Positions 7,678 to 14,709 of a DNA stretch of 15,814 bases are shown here, in pieces. Position 1 is the first letter of the stretch. Each line of letters begins with the position of its first letter. The notes beneath the pieces are model-generated. The model had not been told where the DNA came from. It saw nothing but the letters and a program-made list of their open reading frames with translations, and made no database searches. The stretch lies in NCBI GenBank assembly GCA_947629215.1, contig CANRCU010000020.1:1-15814 (forward strand), written 5' to 3'. Position numbers and translations under genes: made by a program. Source of the stretch: an uncultured Clostridia bacterium (GTDB lineage Bacteria > Bacillota > Clostridia > Lachnospirales > CAG-274).

Positions 7678-7719
7678 GGCTGCCGAAAACAATTTTCTGT
7701 TTGCGGCAGCCCTTTTTTT
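7678..7719 (+). terminator. Intrinsic terminator of the HAD-YfhO operon
   Basis: GGCTGCCG (7678-7685) pairs with CGGCAGCC (7704-7711). An inner AAACA/TGTTT extension past one A-G mismatch closes a 6-nt loop (7692-7697). Seven T residues follow at 7713-7719. The T-run overlaps the stop codon (7718-7720) of the convergent gene. On the other strand the hairpin is followed only by a weak T-rich tract, so action in both directions is possible but less certain. Confidence 0.92.
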
Positions 7720-9391
7720 ACATATTTGCATTAAACAGTTGTTTCAGCTGATAGATAACATCGTCGGTATTTGCGTTTATGCAAACGCCCTCGTTTATAT
7801 CTGACAAAGCCGAAAGTGCCTCTATATTGGCATTGTAGCCTATTGTATAAACAGGAATATTCAGTCCGCTGACTATATCTTTTACATCATCAAGAGAATA
7901 ACCTCGGTTTGTTTCACCATCACTAAGTACAAATACCATTGGTTTTGCTTCGGGTACTTCCACAAGTTTATCCTCTATCATTTTAAGAGCGGCGCACAGC
8001 CCGTCAAAAGTTGCCGTACCGCCCGAAACGCTCAGGCTTTCGACAGTACCTTTGAAATACGACTGCTGGTTTATATCAAACGGCGCTATCGGTAAAGATA
8101 CAGTCACCGAATCATTATAGGTAACAAGGCCTATATAATTGTTTGTGTTGATATACTGCATTGAATTTATAAGGCTGCTTTTAAGTGTGTTGAGCGGTTC
8201 GCCTGCCATACTGCCCGAAACGTCCGTCACAAAAACGCATATAACGGGCTGAGTGTCTTTATTTTCTTTGTAAAGCTGCTGAGCGGACATCAATTCCGCG
8301 CCCGAATAATCGGGCAAGGACGGCATATAGCCTATATCCGCATTAAAACCGTCTTTTGCTGCAAGCTCGGCGCCGTTTTCCTTACAGAATTTTGCAAATG
8401 CATCAAGAATATCCTTTTTATCCGATGTATCAAGCATCGTCAGCGGATTTGTATGCGCATATCCAAAAGGTATGAATCTGTAATTTTTACTGAGTTTGCT
8501 GTCGTTTATATATACCTGATATTCCAGAACAAAAGCGTCAAAGCTGCCTCTTTCTGCTGCATTGCGCATCTGACCCGTAGTCATTGCCACAAAAGGCACA
8601 TTCTCCTGAAAACTCTGAAAACCCTGTATTGCGGTATCCGAGAGGATATTACCGCTGTCCCAGCTGTCAAGCAGGGTAACAAGAAAGTTCATACCCGTTG
8701 CCGAAGTAAACGGATTTGTATAACCTACCGTTATCTTGCCGTCAGCCGTAGCCTGGGCAAATGTTTTGACATCTGCGCTGCCGTAATCTTCGACAAGAGT
8801 GCTGTAAGTGGAGTTTGAAACGACTATACCCGCATAATTTGTTATAAGGCTGCTGTCAATATCAGTCGTGGACACGCCCTTTGCGTTAAGCATCTTAATG
8901 CTGAGCTCGGACGAAGGGGAAATTGCATCGGGGACGTATTTGCCCGAAGCGGGATAGTCGACCTGCTGACCGCTGCTGACCGTTCTTATACGCACCGAAA
9001 CATTTTCGCCGTTTATGACTATACCGGCTCTGTTGAATTTTTCAGCCATTTCACGAAGATAGCCGTCCGTACCCGTGCCTGTTTTTTCGGAACTTGCGAA
9101 TATCTCGGCATAGTTTGCGCTGTTTTCGTGTACCACGATAGAATCGTCTTTTAATTCGGGCAATTCCTGATACAAAGTATTTTCGTCCGAATAAGTCACC
9201 TGACCTTTTACGGGTTCAGCTTCCTGCGCGGCAATGTTTTTACAGTATTTTTCGAGCGTTTCCATCGCCGCCTCTCTGGATATGGTCTTTTGGGATTTCC
9301 CGACATTCCGCGTAAGAGAGATACCGCCGAAAACAAGTACCGCAACGACTATTGCCAACACCGCAACTATGGTGACATTCTTTGCTTTCAT
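7718..9391 (-). CDS. Membrane-anchored solute-binding-like plus von Willebrand A domain protein
   Basis: A 557-residue extracytoplasmic protein. Residues 7-24 form one hydrophobic helix; there is no lipobox cysteine, so it is a TM anchor or uncleaved signal. Residues about 84-360 look like a type 2 periplasmic-binding fold (DAISPSSELSIKML, VGYTNPFTSATG, and FDAFVLEYQ, which resembles the hinge and C-lobe of PstS- or molybdate-binding-type proteins). Residues about 383-555 are a vWA domain with intact MIDAS: DVSGS (D390, S392, S394), T459 in SGGTAT and D491 in LSDGET. It should therefore bind a divalent metal and a protein or carboxylate ligand outside the cell. No ABC permease is next to it, which argues against transport. 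It follows the coiled-coil gene by 16 nt, with a GGAAGG ribosome binding site. Specific function unknown. Confidence 0.82.
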   Translation of the reverse strand: MKAKNVTIVAVLAIVVAVLVFGGISLTRNVGKSQKTISREAAMETLEKYCKNIAAQEAEPVKGQVTYSDENTLYQELPELKDDSIVVHENSANYAEIFASSEKTGTGTDGYLREMAEKFNRAGIVINGENVSVRIRTVSSGQQVDYPASGKYVPDAISPSSELSIKMLNAKGVSTTDIDSSLITNYAGIVVSNSTYSTLVEDYGSADVKTFAQATADGKITVGYTNPFTSATGMNFLVTLLDSWDSGNILSDTAIQGFQSFQENVPFVAMTTGQMRNAAERGSFDAFVLEYQVYINDSKLSKNYRFIPFGYAHTNPLTMLDTSDKKDILDAFAKFCKENGAELAAKDGFNADIGYMPSLPDYSGAELMSAQQLYKENKDTQPVICVFVTDVSGSMAGEPLNTLKSSLINSMQYINTNNYIGLVTYNDSVTVSLPIAPFDINQQSYFKGTVESLSVSGGTATFDGLCAALKMIEDKLVEVPEAKPMVFVLSDGETNRGYSLDDVKDIVSGLNIPVYTIGYNANIEALSALSDINEGVCINANTDDVIYQLKQLFNANM

Positions 9392-9407
9392 CCTACCATT
9401 CCTTCCT

Positions 9408-10118
9408 TTATTTGTAATACCTAACTTCTCTTGTCAATTGCTGTATCTCCTCAAGTATATCATCGTCTTGTTCGCCGGGGCGGCTCAATTCGATCGCAAG
9501 AGTGTCCAACTGCAATATAAGTTTTTCGTTTTTCTCTATAACTTCTTGTATGGCATCCTCATTTGCTTTGTACAATTCAAGCTGTTTAAGCTGTATCTCG
9601 TCGGGGATATTGTCGTTTTTGCATTCAAGCAGCCGCGCGTATTCGTCATCGTAAAAAAACTGCATCTTATGTGTCGTATTTATAAGATTGTCGACAAGAC
9701 TCGCATTTGCTTCATTTATGACAGCCGAGTACTTGTCGTTGCTGATGGAATTTTTTGCAAACTTTCGGTCTATCTCATATTGCAGCCTTGACATAGAGCG
9801 TTCAAGGCGTTCCAGCTGGTTCAATATGGTTTTTGCAATACTGCCGAAATTTCGGCTGTCACTGTACATATACAAAATTTTTTTTGCCTGCGCAAGATCG
9901 CTTATCTCTATTTTTTGCCGTTTGTCGGAGAGCAGGCTGAAATTTCCGTATATAAATATAACAAAAAGAAATATGCCTATAAGTATCGACATACCCGCTT
10001 TAAAGACCGACGGGTCGTTCGGATACAGCGCAAGCAGACCGGGAGAATATACCGATACGGCGGATATTATTATCAGCGCATTTAATATTATCATTTTGAT
10101 CGTATTGTTTCTTTTCAT
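9408..10118 (-). CDS. Uncharacterised two-TM protein with long coiled coil
   Basis: I do not recognise a named family. The 236 residues begin with two hydrophobic segments (about 8-30 and 39-59) joined by a short loop, and continue as a charged, helix-rich region (about 65-236) with heptad-like stretches such as LNQLERLERSMSRL (99-112) and EKNEKLILQLDTLAIEL (195-211). Both termini are probably cytosolic, with the coiled coil inside the cell. The ATG at 10118 has a GAAGAAGGG ribosome binding site. It lies 43 nt after alaS and 16 nt before the vWA gene, so partnership with that surface protein is likely from spacing alone. XpaC-like proteins next to vWA genes in other Firmicutes have a similar layout, but I see no diagnostic motif here. 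Confidence 0.75.
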   Translation of the reverse strand: MKRNNTIKMIILNALIIISAVSVYSPGLLALYPNDPSVFKAGMSILIGIFLFVIFIYGNFSLLSDKRQKIEISDLAQAKKILYMYSDSRNFGSIAKTILNQLERLERSMSRLQYEIDRKFAKNSISNDKYSAVINEANASLVDNLINTTHKMQFFYDDEYARLLECKNDNIPDEIQLKQLELYKANEDAIQEVIEKNEKLILQLDTLAIELSRPGEQDDDILEEIQQLTREVRYYK

Positions 10119-10161
10119 TATATCCCTTCTTCCGACAGCTCACATTCCCCGAAAAACGAAA

Positions 10162-12810
10162 TTATTTTATGCTGTTTTCTGCGGCTTTTTTAGCGGCATC
10201 AAGCGCTTCTTTTATCTTGCTTGCATCTTTGCCGCCTGCCTGCGCCATATTCGGGCGTCCTCCGCCGCCTCCGCCGCAGACCGTGGCAGCCGCTTTAACT
10301 ATGTCGCCCGCTTTTGCGCCTTTTTTCACAGCCGCATCGGTACACATAACAACAAAGCTGACCTTGCTGCCCTCACCCGAAGCAAGCACTATGACCGCAG
10401 GCTCTGCGCCTACTTTGTCTTTTAATCTGTCGCCCATATTTCTCAGGTCGTTCATTTCAAGACCCTTGACTTCGCCTTGTATAAAGGCAACGCCGTTTAT
10501 ATCCGTCTTGTTGTTAAGAATATCGTCCGCAGCATTTCCGCTCATCTTTGTTTTAAGCGTTTCAAGCTCTTTTGTAAGACGCTTGTTTTCGTCAATAACA
10601 GACATTATACGCTGTGTGATATTGTCCTTTGCGGAACGCATCACACCGGCAATTTCGTTGAGTATAGTTTCTTTTTCTTCAAAATAACGCAGAACGCCTG
10701 CGCCCGTAAGAGCCTCGATACGTCTTACTCCTGCGGCTACACCGCTTTCCGAAACAATTTTGAATACGCCGGCTTCGGACGAATTGTGAAGATGTGTACC
10801 GCCGCAAAATTCTATCGAATATCCGCCGACATTGACAACACGGACGGTTTCGCCGTATTTTTCACCGAAAAGCGCCGTAGCGCCACTCTTTTTGGCCTCC
10901 TCTATAGGCATTTCCCTGACCTCGACGGGGAGCGCCTCAAAGAGTTTTTCGTTTACGATGTGTTCTATTTTTATAAGATTGTCTTTGTCGACGGCTTCAA
11001 AATGCGTAAAGTCAAAACGCAAACGACTGTCGCTCACATACGAACCCGCCTGCTCGACATGAGAACCAAGCACCTCTCTTAGAGCAGCCTGCAAGATATG
11101 TGTTGCGGTATGGTTACGGGCGATAGCTTTTCTTCTTAAAGTATCTATGGTAAGTGTGACCGTATCTCCGACAGATATTTCGCCGCTTATGACCTTACCC
11201 GTGTGTATGAATTTATTGCCGCCGAACTTTGTGCAGTCGGTAACGACTATTTCGCAGCTATCGCTTGTGATTTTGCCGTGATCGCCGACCTGGCCGCCCA
11301 TTTCGGCATAGAACGGTGTCTTATCGACAACGACGGCTATTTCTTTGCCCTCGCCCACTGTATCCGCAACGGCATTTTCACTCACAAGCGCAAGCACCTT
11401 GCCCGTACAGGTATCATTGTCATAACCGACAAATTCGGTGGACATTTCGGCAGGCAAACGGTGAAATACCGTTTCTTCCGCGCCCATGTAGTTATCCGTT
11501 TCACGCGCTTCGCGTCCGCGGATACGCTGTTTTTCCATTTCCTCTTTAAAAGCGTCCTCGTCTACGGATATGCCTTCGTCCGCAAGTATCTCCTGCATAA
11601 GGTCAAGAGGGAAACCGTAGGTATCGTAAAGTTTGAAACTGTCCGGACCGTCAAGCACCTTTGCGCCGTTCTTAGCCTTTAATTCGTCTATCTTCTGCGT
11701 GAGCATAGCCATGCCCGTGTCAAGCGTTTCGTGGAAACGGTGTTCCTCTATAGATATGAATTTTTTGATATATTCGCTCTTTTCCTTTAATTCGGGATAG
11801 GCATCACCGCTGTTTTGTATAACGACATCGGCAACTTCGCAAAGAAATTCCCTGTCAATGCCAAGCAGTTTCCCATGGCGTACAGCGCGTCTTAAAAGAC
11901 GGCGCAAAACATAACCGCGGCCTTCGTTTGACGGCATCACACCGTCTGAAGTCATAAATGTGACCGAACGAACGTGGTCCGTTATAACACGGATAGAAAC
12001 ATCGTATTTTTCGGATTCGCCGTATTTTTTGCCCGATATTTCGCAGACTTTATCACGTATCGCCTTAACGGTATCCACATCAAAAATAGAATTTACGCCC
12101 TGTAAAACGGTCGCAAGCCTTTCAAGCCCCATACCCGTATCGATATTAGGATGAGCCAGATTTGAATAACTGCCGTCATCTTCTTTGCAGAACTGTGTGA
12201 ACACAAGGTTCCATACTTCCATATAACGGTCGCAGTCGCAGCCGACGGTGCAATCGGGTTTTCCGCAGCCGTATTCTTCGCCTTTATCATAATATATTTC
12301 CGAACACGGACCGCAGGGGCCTACGCCGTGTTCCCAGAAATTATCCTCTTTACCCATACGGAAAATGCGGTCTTCGCTAAGACCTATCTTTTTATGCCAT
12401 ATATCGAAAGCCTCGTCATCGTCTTGATATATTGAAACATAAAGTTTTTCTTTAGGCAGCTTTATAACTTCGGTAAAAAATTCCCAAGCCCATTCTATGG
12501 CTTCGTTTTTGAAGTAGTCACCAAAAGAAAAATTGCCGAGCATTTCAAAAAATGTGCCGTGACGAGCCGTTTTGCCGACATTTTCAATATCGCCTGTCCT
12601 GATGCATTTCTGACAGGTCGTCACACGCTTGCGCGGCGGTACCTGCTGACCCGTAAAAAACGGTTTCAAAGGCGCCATGCCCGAATTTATAAGCAGCAGG
12701 CTTTTGTCATTCTGCGGAACAAGCGAAGAGCTTGCCATACGAAGATGCTGCTTTGTTTCAAAAAAAGAAAGGTATTTTTCGCGTATTTCGTTTACACCCA
12801 TGTACTGCAT
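10162..12810 (-). CDS. alaS: Alanine--tRNA ligase
   Basis: AlaRS charges tRNA-Ala in the cytosol. The 882 residues are full length. The class II catalytic core occupies about 1-460 (SSSLVPQNDKSLL, RHGTFFEMLGNFSFGDYF at 83-100, NIDTGMGLERL at 222-232). The editing domain has zinc ligands H567 and H571 in HTATH and C669 and H673 in CGGTH. A coiled-coil linker (about 710-757) leads to the C-Ala domain with the glycine-rich CGGGGGGRPNMAQAGG (845-860). ATG 12810 is chosen because GGAG lies 8 nt upstream; the in-frame ATG three codons later is too far. Expression is controlled by a T-box leader and a consensus promoter. Two further genes follow without an evident terminator. No missing catalytic or editing residue was seen. 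Confidence 0.98.
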   Translation of the reverse strand: MQYMGVNEIREKYLSFFETKQHLRMASSSLVPQNDKSLLLINSGMAPLKPFFTGQQVPPRKRVTTCQKCIRTGDIENVGKTARHGTFFEMLGNFSFGDYFKNEAIEWAWEFFTEVIKLPKEKLYVSIYQDDDEAFDIWHKKIGLSEDRIFRMGKEDNFWEHGVGPCGPCSEIYYDKGEEYGCGKPDCTVGCDCDRYMEVWNLVFTQFCKEDDGSYSNLAHPNIDTGMGLERLATVLQGVNSIFDVDTVKAIRDKVCEISGKKYGESEKYDVSIRVITDHVRSVTFMTSDGVMPSNEGRGYVLRRLLRRAVRHGKLLGIDREFLCEVADVVIQNSGDAYPELKEKSEYIKKFISIEEHRFHETLDTGMAMLTQKIDELKAKNGAKVLDGPDSFKLYDTYGFPLDLMQEILADEGISVDEDAFKEEMEKQRIRGREARETDNYMGAEETVFHRLPAEMSTEFVGYDNDTCTGKVLALVSENAVADTVGEGKEIAVVVDKTPFYAEMGGQVGDHGKITSDSCEIVVTDCTKFGGNKFIHTGKVISGEISVGDTVTLTIDTLRRKAIARNHTATHILQAALREVLGSHVEQAGSYVSDSRLRFDFTHFEAVDKDNLIKIEHIVNEKLFEALPVEVREMPIEEAKKSGATALFGEKYGETVRVVNVGGYSIEFCGGTHLHNSSEAGVFKIVSESGVAAGVRRIEALTGAGVLRYFEEKETILNEIAGVMRSAKDNITQRIMSVIDENKRLTKELETLKTKMSGNAADDILNNKTDINGVAFIQGEVKGLEMNDLRNMGDRLKDKVGAEPAVIVLASGEGSKVSFVVMCTDAAVKKGAKAGDIVKAAATVCGGGGGGRPNMAQAGGKDASKIKEALDAAKKAAENSIK

Positions 12811-12874
12811 AATATTATCTCCTTTATGATTATATATAATGATATTGTACTTTGCATGACCTTACGTACCAGTT

Positions 12875-12905
12875 AAAAAGCCCCCATTGCCAAAGCAACA
12901 GGGGC
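12875..12905 (-). terminator. Regulated intrinsic terminator of the alaS T-box leader
   Basis: On the minus strand GCCCCTGTTGC (12895-12905) pairs with GCAATGGGGGC (12880-12890) over 11 positions, two of them G-U wobbles, with a 4-nt loop. Five T residues follow at 12875-12879. The CCCTG of its 5' arm is captured by the antiterminator when uncharged tRNA-Ala binds. Confidence 0.92.
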
Positions 12906-13094
12906 GAATGATCGCGGTACCACCCTGATTAAGAAACTGTGTTCTTATCTCTTTACGGCTTTAACGCTGCCAACGCATACGGTTTTGCAAAGAGAGCTTC
13001 GGCTGCCGCCCGAACGGATATTTTCACCTGTCTATCCTCTCTGTAGATATGGTCACGGCACTTACTTATTCTTTCCGTATGTTTACTTTATATT
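12875..13094 (-). promoter_or_regulatory. T-box riboswitch leader of alaS (alanine specifier GCU)
   Basis: The leader senses uncharged tRNA-Ala. The T-box proper, CAGGGTGGTACCGCG, is at 12913-12927; its UGGU can pair with an ACCA end, as expected for tRNA-Ala. Stem I base: CATACGG (13075-13081) with CCGTATG (12976-12982). Upper helix: TGCCG (13056-13060) with CGGCA (13004-13008). Distal helix: GGATA (13033-13037) with TATCC (13016-13020). The specifier loop reads AGTA on one side and GAA-GCT on the other, placing the alanine codon GCU at 12995-12997. A TAAGAA/TTCTTA hairpin (12930-12947) acts as Stem III. CAGGG (12923-12927) with CCCTG (12899-12903) forms the antiterminator, exclusive with the terminator. 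In the 342-nt gap 12811-13152, the remaining 12811-12874 is only leader ending in the alaS ribosome binding site. Confidence 0.95.
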
Positions 13095-13100
13095 ATTATA

Positions 13101-13129
13101 ATTATATGAAAAAAACAGATGGTTGTCAA
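13101..13129 (-). promoter_or_regulatory. Consensus sigma-A promoter of alaS
   Basis: TTGACA (13124-13129) and TATAAT (13101-13106) are both perfect hexamers with a 17-nt spacer. Transcription should begin near 13094, just before the T-box Stem I. The -35 box is only 23 nt beyond the stop codon of the GT4 gene, and no hairpin terminator lies between them, so some read-through from the GT4 operon into alaS is possible. Confidence 0.92.
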
Positions 13130-13152
13130 TGCTTTTTTTGACCGTCGACAAA

Positions 13153-14367
13153 TCAGAACTTTGGTAATGCCGAAAATATTTTTTCAAGCTCCGAGGCAAT
13201 ATCCAATTTTACGGAAACTTCGCTTTTCTTGTCCTCAACAGCCTTTGTATATATTTTTACGGCATTTTCCGCAAATGCCCGGGACGAAAATTTGCGGGCG
13301 GTGTCAAGAGCATTTGCCGAAAGTCTTGTTCTTAACTCTGCATCATTCAGCAATTTCTTTGCAAAACCGCAAAATTCGTCATAATTTTCATAGCAATAGC
13401 CGTTTACATTGTCAATTATAACATTTTCAATGCTTGTATCTTTGCGGCAAAGAGCAGGCAGCCCGTTTGCAAGCGCTTCTATGTAAGTCAGCCCCTGAGT
13501 TTCGCTTGTGGATGCGCTGACAAAAAAATCACCAAGTTTATAATGATCGCCGACCTCTTCGGGCGGTATCATATCTGTAAAAACAACAGACAGACCGCCG
13601 CAGAGGTTTTCGGTCTCTTTTTTGAGTTCCTTATAATAAGGTCCGCCGCCCGCAATAAGCAGCGTTACATTTTTAAGAGCCATTCTGTCAAAATATTCTA
13701 TCAGTTCGGATATATTTTTTTCTTTTGCAAGGCGGCAAAGGCACAGCATTATTTTATTCCTATCGGGAATACCGTATTTAGCCCTCAATTCTTCCCGCCT
13801 GTCCTCGTTAAGCGGTTTTTCGAATTTTTCTATATCTATACCCGTCGGCAGGGTAAATATCTCCCTGTCGACACCGTAGCCCAAAAGCAGTTTTCTTACT
13901 TTTTCGGTAGGCACTATAACCTTATCCGTATGTTCAAGCAGTTTAAAACTGATGACAGACGCCGCTATTTTACCGTACTTTTCACTTGGCGAAAAATAAT
14001 GCGTATAATCCTCATAAACCGTATGATAAGTATGCACTATCGGTATATGCAGCTTATGTGCTATCAAAAGCGCCATAACAAAAGTTGAAAATTCGCACTG
14101 GCTGTGTATTATATCGGGGCTCCATTCCACAATTTCTTTATAGTATCTGTGCTTTATAAAGCCGACCCTTGCATCGGGATAAACAAGCGCCGGCATGGAT
14201 TTGACATAATAAACATCATCGCTTTTATGCGAATGTATCTTCTCCGAAAGCGTAAGGACTTTTACCTCATGTCCCAGCGCCCTGAGATTTTTTTCAAGAT
14301 TCAGCACAGAGGTAACAACACCGTTTATTACAGGCGCATACCAATCGGAAGTTATAAGTATCTTCAA
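13153..14367 (-). CDS. Family 4 glycosyltransferase, probable glycolipid (diacylglycerol) glucosyltransferase type
   Basis: A GT-B retaining glycosyltransferase of 404 residues from the chosen TTG start. The acceptor domain begins KILITSDWYAPVINGVV (2-18), with N15-G16 in the first loop and HTYHTVYEDYTHYF (112-125). The donor domain has RLAKEKN (212-218), AGGGP (239-243) and the E-x7-E motif E289-TQGLTYI-E297. This pattern matches 1,2-diacylglycerol 3-glucosyltransferases and PimB-like enzymes, so membrane glycolipid or lipoteichoic-acid anchor synthesis is likely; a different lipid or glycan acceptor cannot be excluded. TTG 14367 is preferred because GGGGTGAT lies just upstream and the protein then starts at the usual first residues. 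The in-frame ATG 14382 has no ribosome binding site and adds MRGDI. The gene follows the DUF503 gene by 21 nt. Confidence 0.86.
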   Translation of the reverse strand: MKILITSDWYAPVINGVVTSVLNLEKNLRALGHEVKVLTLSEKIHSHKSDDVYYVKSMPALVYPDARVGFIKHRYYKEIVEWSPDIIHSQCEFSTFVMALLIAHKLHIPIVHTYHTVYEDYTHYFSPSEKYGKIAASVISFKLLEHTDKVIVPTEKVRKLLLGYGVDREIFTLPTGIDIEKFEKPLNEDRREELRAKYGIPDRNKIMLCLCRLAKEKNISELIEYFDRMALKNVTLLIAGGGPYYKELKKETENLCGGLSVVFTDMIPPEEVGDHYKLGDFFVSASTSETQGLTYIEALANGLPALCRKDTSIENVIIDNVNGYCYENYDEFCGFAKKLLNDAELRTRLSANALDTARKFSSRAFAENAVKIYTKAVEDKKSEVSVKLDIASELEKIFSALPKF

Positions 14368-14370
14368 AAT

Positions 14371-14378
14371 ATCACCCC
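14371..14378 (-). promoter_or_regulatory. Ribosome binding site that selects the TTG start of the GT4 gene
   Basis: GGGGTGAT is a near-complete anti-Shine-Dalgarno match, its GGGG block ending 7 nt before TTG 14367. It would lie inside the coding region if ATG 14382 were the start. Confidence 0.65.
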
Positions 14379-14388
14379 GCATCGGTTT

Positions 14389-14685
14389 TCATTGTTTTGC
14401 TGTTCTTAATATTTCAATATCCATATCCATAAGAACGGCATCTGTATTATTTTCCATAAAGTCTGCTGCATTGTTCAATATCTGTTCCGCAAAAACGGCG
14501 TCGTTTGTAACACAGGCTATACCTATAACTATTGTCCTGTGAATATCCTGACAGTCCGTTTCCGCAACGGAAACATTGAATTTATGTTTTGTCTTTTCAA
14601 CAAGGCTTTTGACTATCATTCGTTTTTCTTTCAGCGAATGCACCCATTCGGCATCAAAACGCAATGTGCAAGTTCCGATTATCAT
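14389..14685 (-). CDS. DUF503 family protein (YlxP-like)
   Basis: A 98-residue protein matching the DUF503 family: MIIGTCTLRFD at the start, SLKEKRMIVKSLVEK (about 17-31), a central VSVAETDCQDIHRT segment, and a C-terminal strand-helix part. This is the full family length of roughly 90-100 residues. Family members form a small ferredoxin-like fold, often lie near rbfA or truB, and have no well-settled function. Here the neighbours are a glycosyltransferase and a surface glycosidase-like protein, which is not the usual translation-linked setting. ATG 14685 is chosen because AAAAGGTGA ends 5 nt upstream; an in-frame GTG at 14694 overlaps that site. It sits 24 nt after the stalk-domain gene. Confidence 0.88.
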   Translation of the reverse strand: MIIGTCTLRFDAEWVHSLKEKRMIVKSLVEKTKHKFNVSVAETDCQDIHRTIVIGIACVTNDAVFAEQILNNAADFMENNTDAVLMDMDIEILRTAKQ

Positions 14686-14690
14686 AATTT

Positions 14691-14699
14691 TCACCTTTT
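14691..14699 (-). promoter_or_regulatory. Ribosome binding site that selects the ATG start of the DUF503 gene
   Basis: AAAAGGTGA places AGG 8 nt before ATG 14685. The alternative GTG at 14694 lies within this sequence and would have no site of its own. Confidence 0.7.
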
Positions 14700-14709
14700 A
14701 TGCAAAAGT

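Noticed and set aside
7718..9391. vWA gene as part of a MoxR-ATPase/vWA or vWA-containing defence set
   Set aside because: No AAA ATPase, phosphatase or kinase gene is adjacent, and the protein is membrane-anchored and extracytoplasmic.
10169..11682. Several long open frames on the plus strand opposite alaS
   Set aside because: They lie wholly antisense to a certain alaS gene, lack convincing ribosome binding sites and have no recognisable domains. They are by-products of alaS codon composition.
12829..12840. Perfect 12-bp palindrome ATTATATATAAT upstream of alaS, possible second promoter or operator
   Set aside because: It contains a TATAAT-like element, but no -35 box is present at a proper distance, and alternating A/T palindromes are common by chance in such leaders.
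13136..13152. GTCGAC palindrome after the GT4 stop as a terminator
   Set aside because: The stem is only a 6-bp self-complementary site without a loop, and no T-run follows it on the minus strand.
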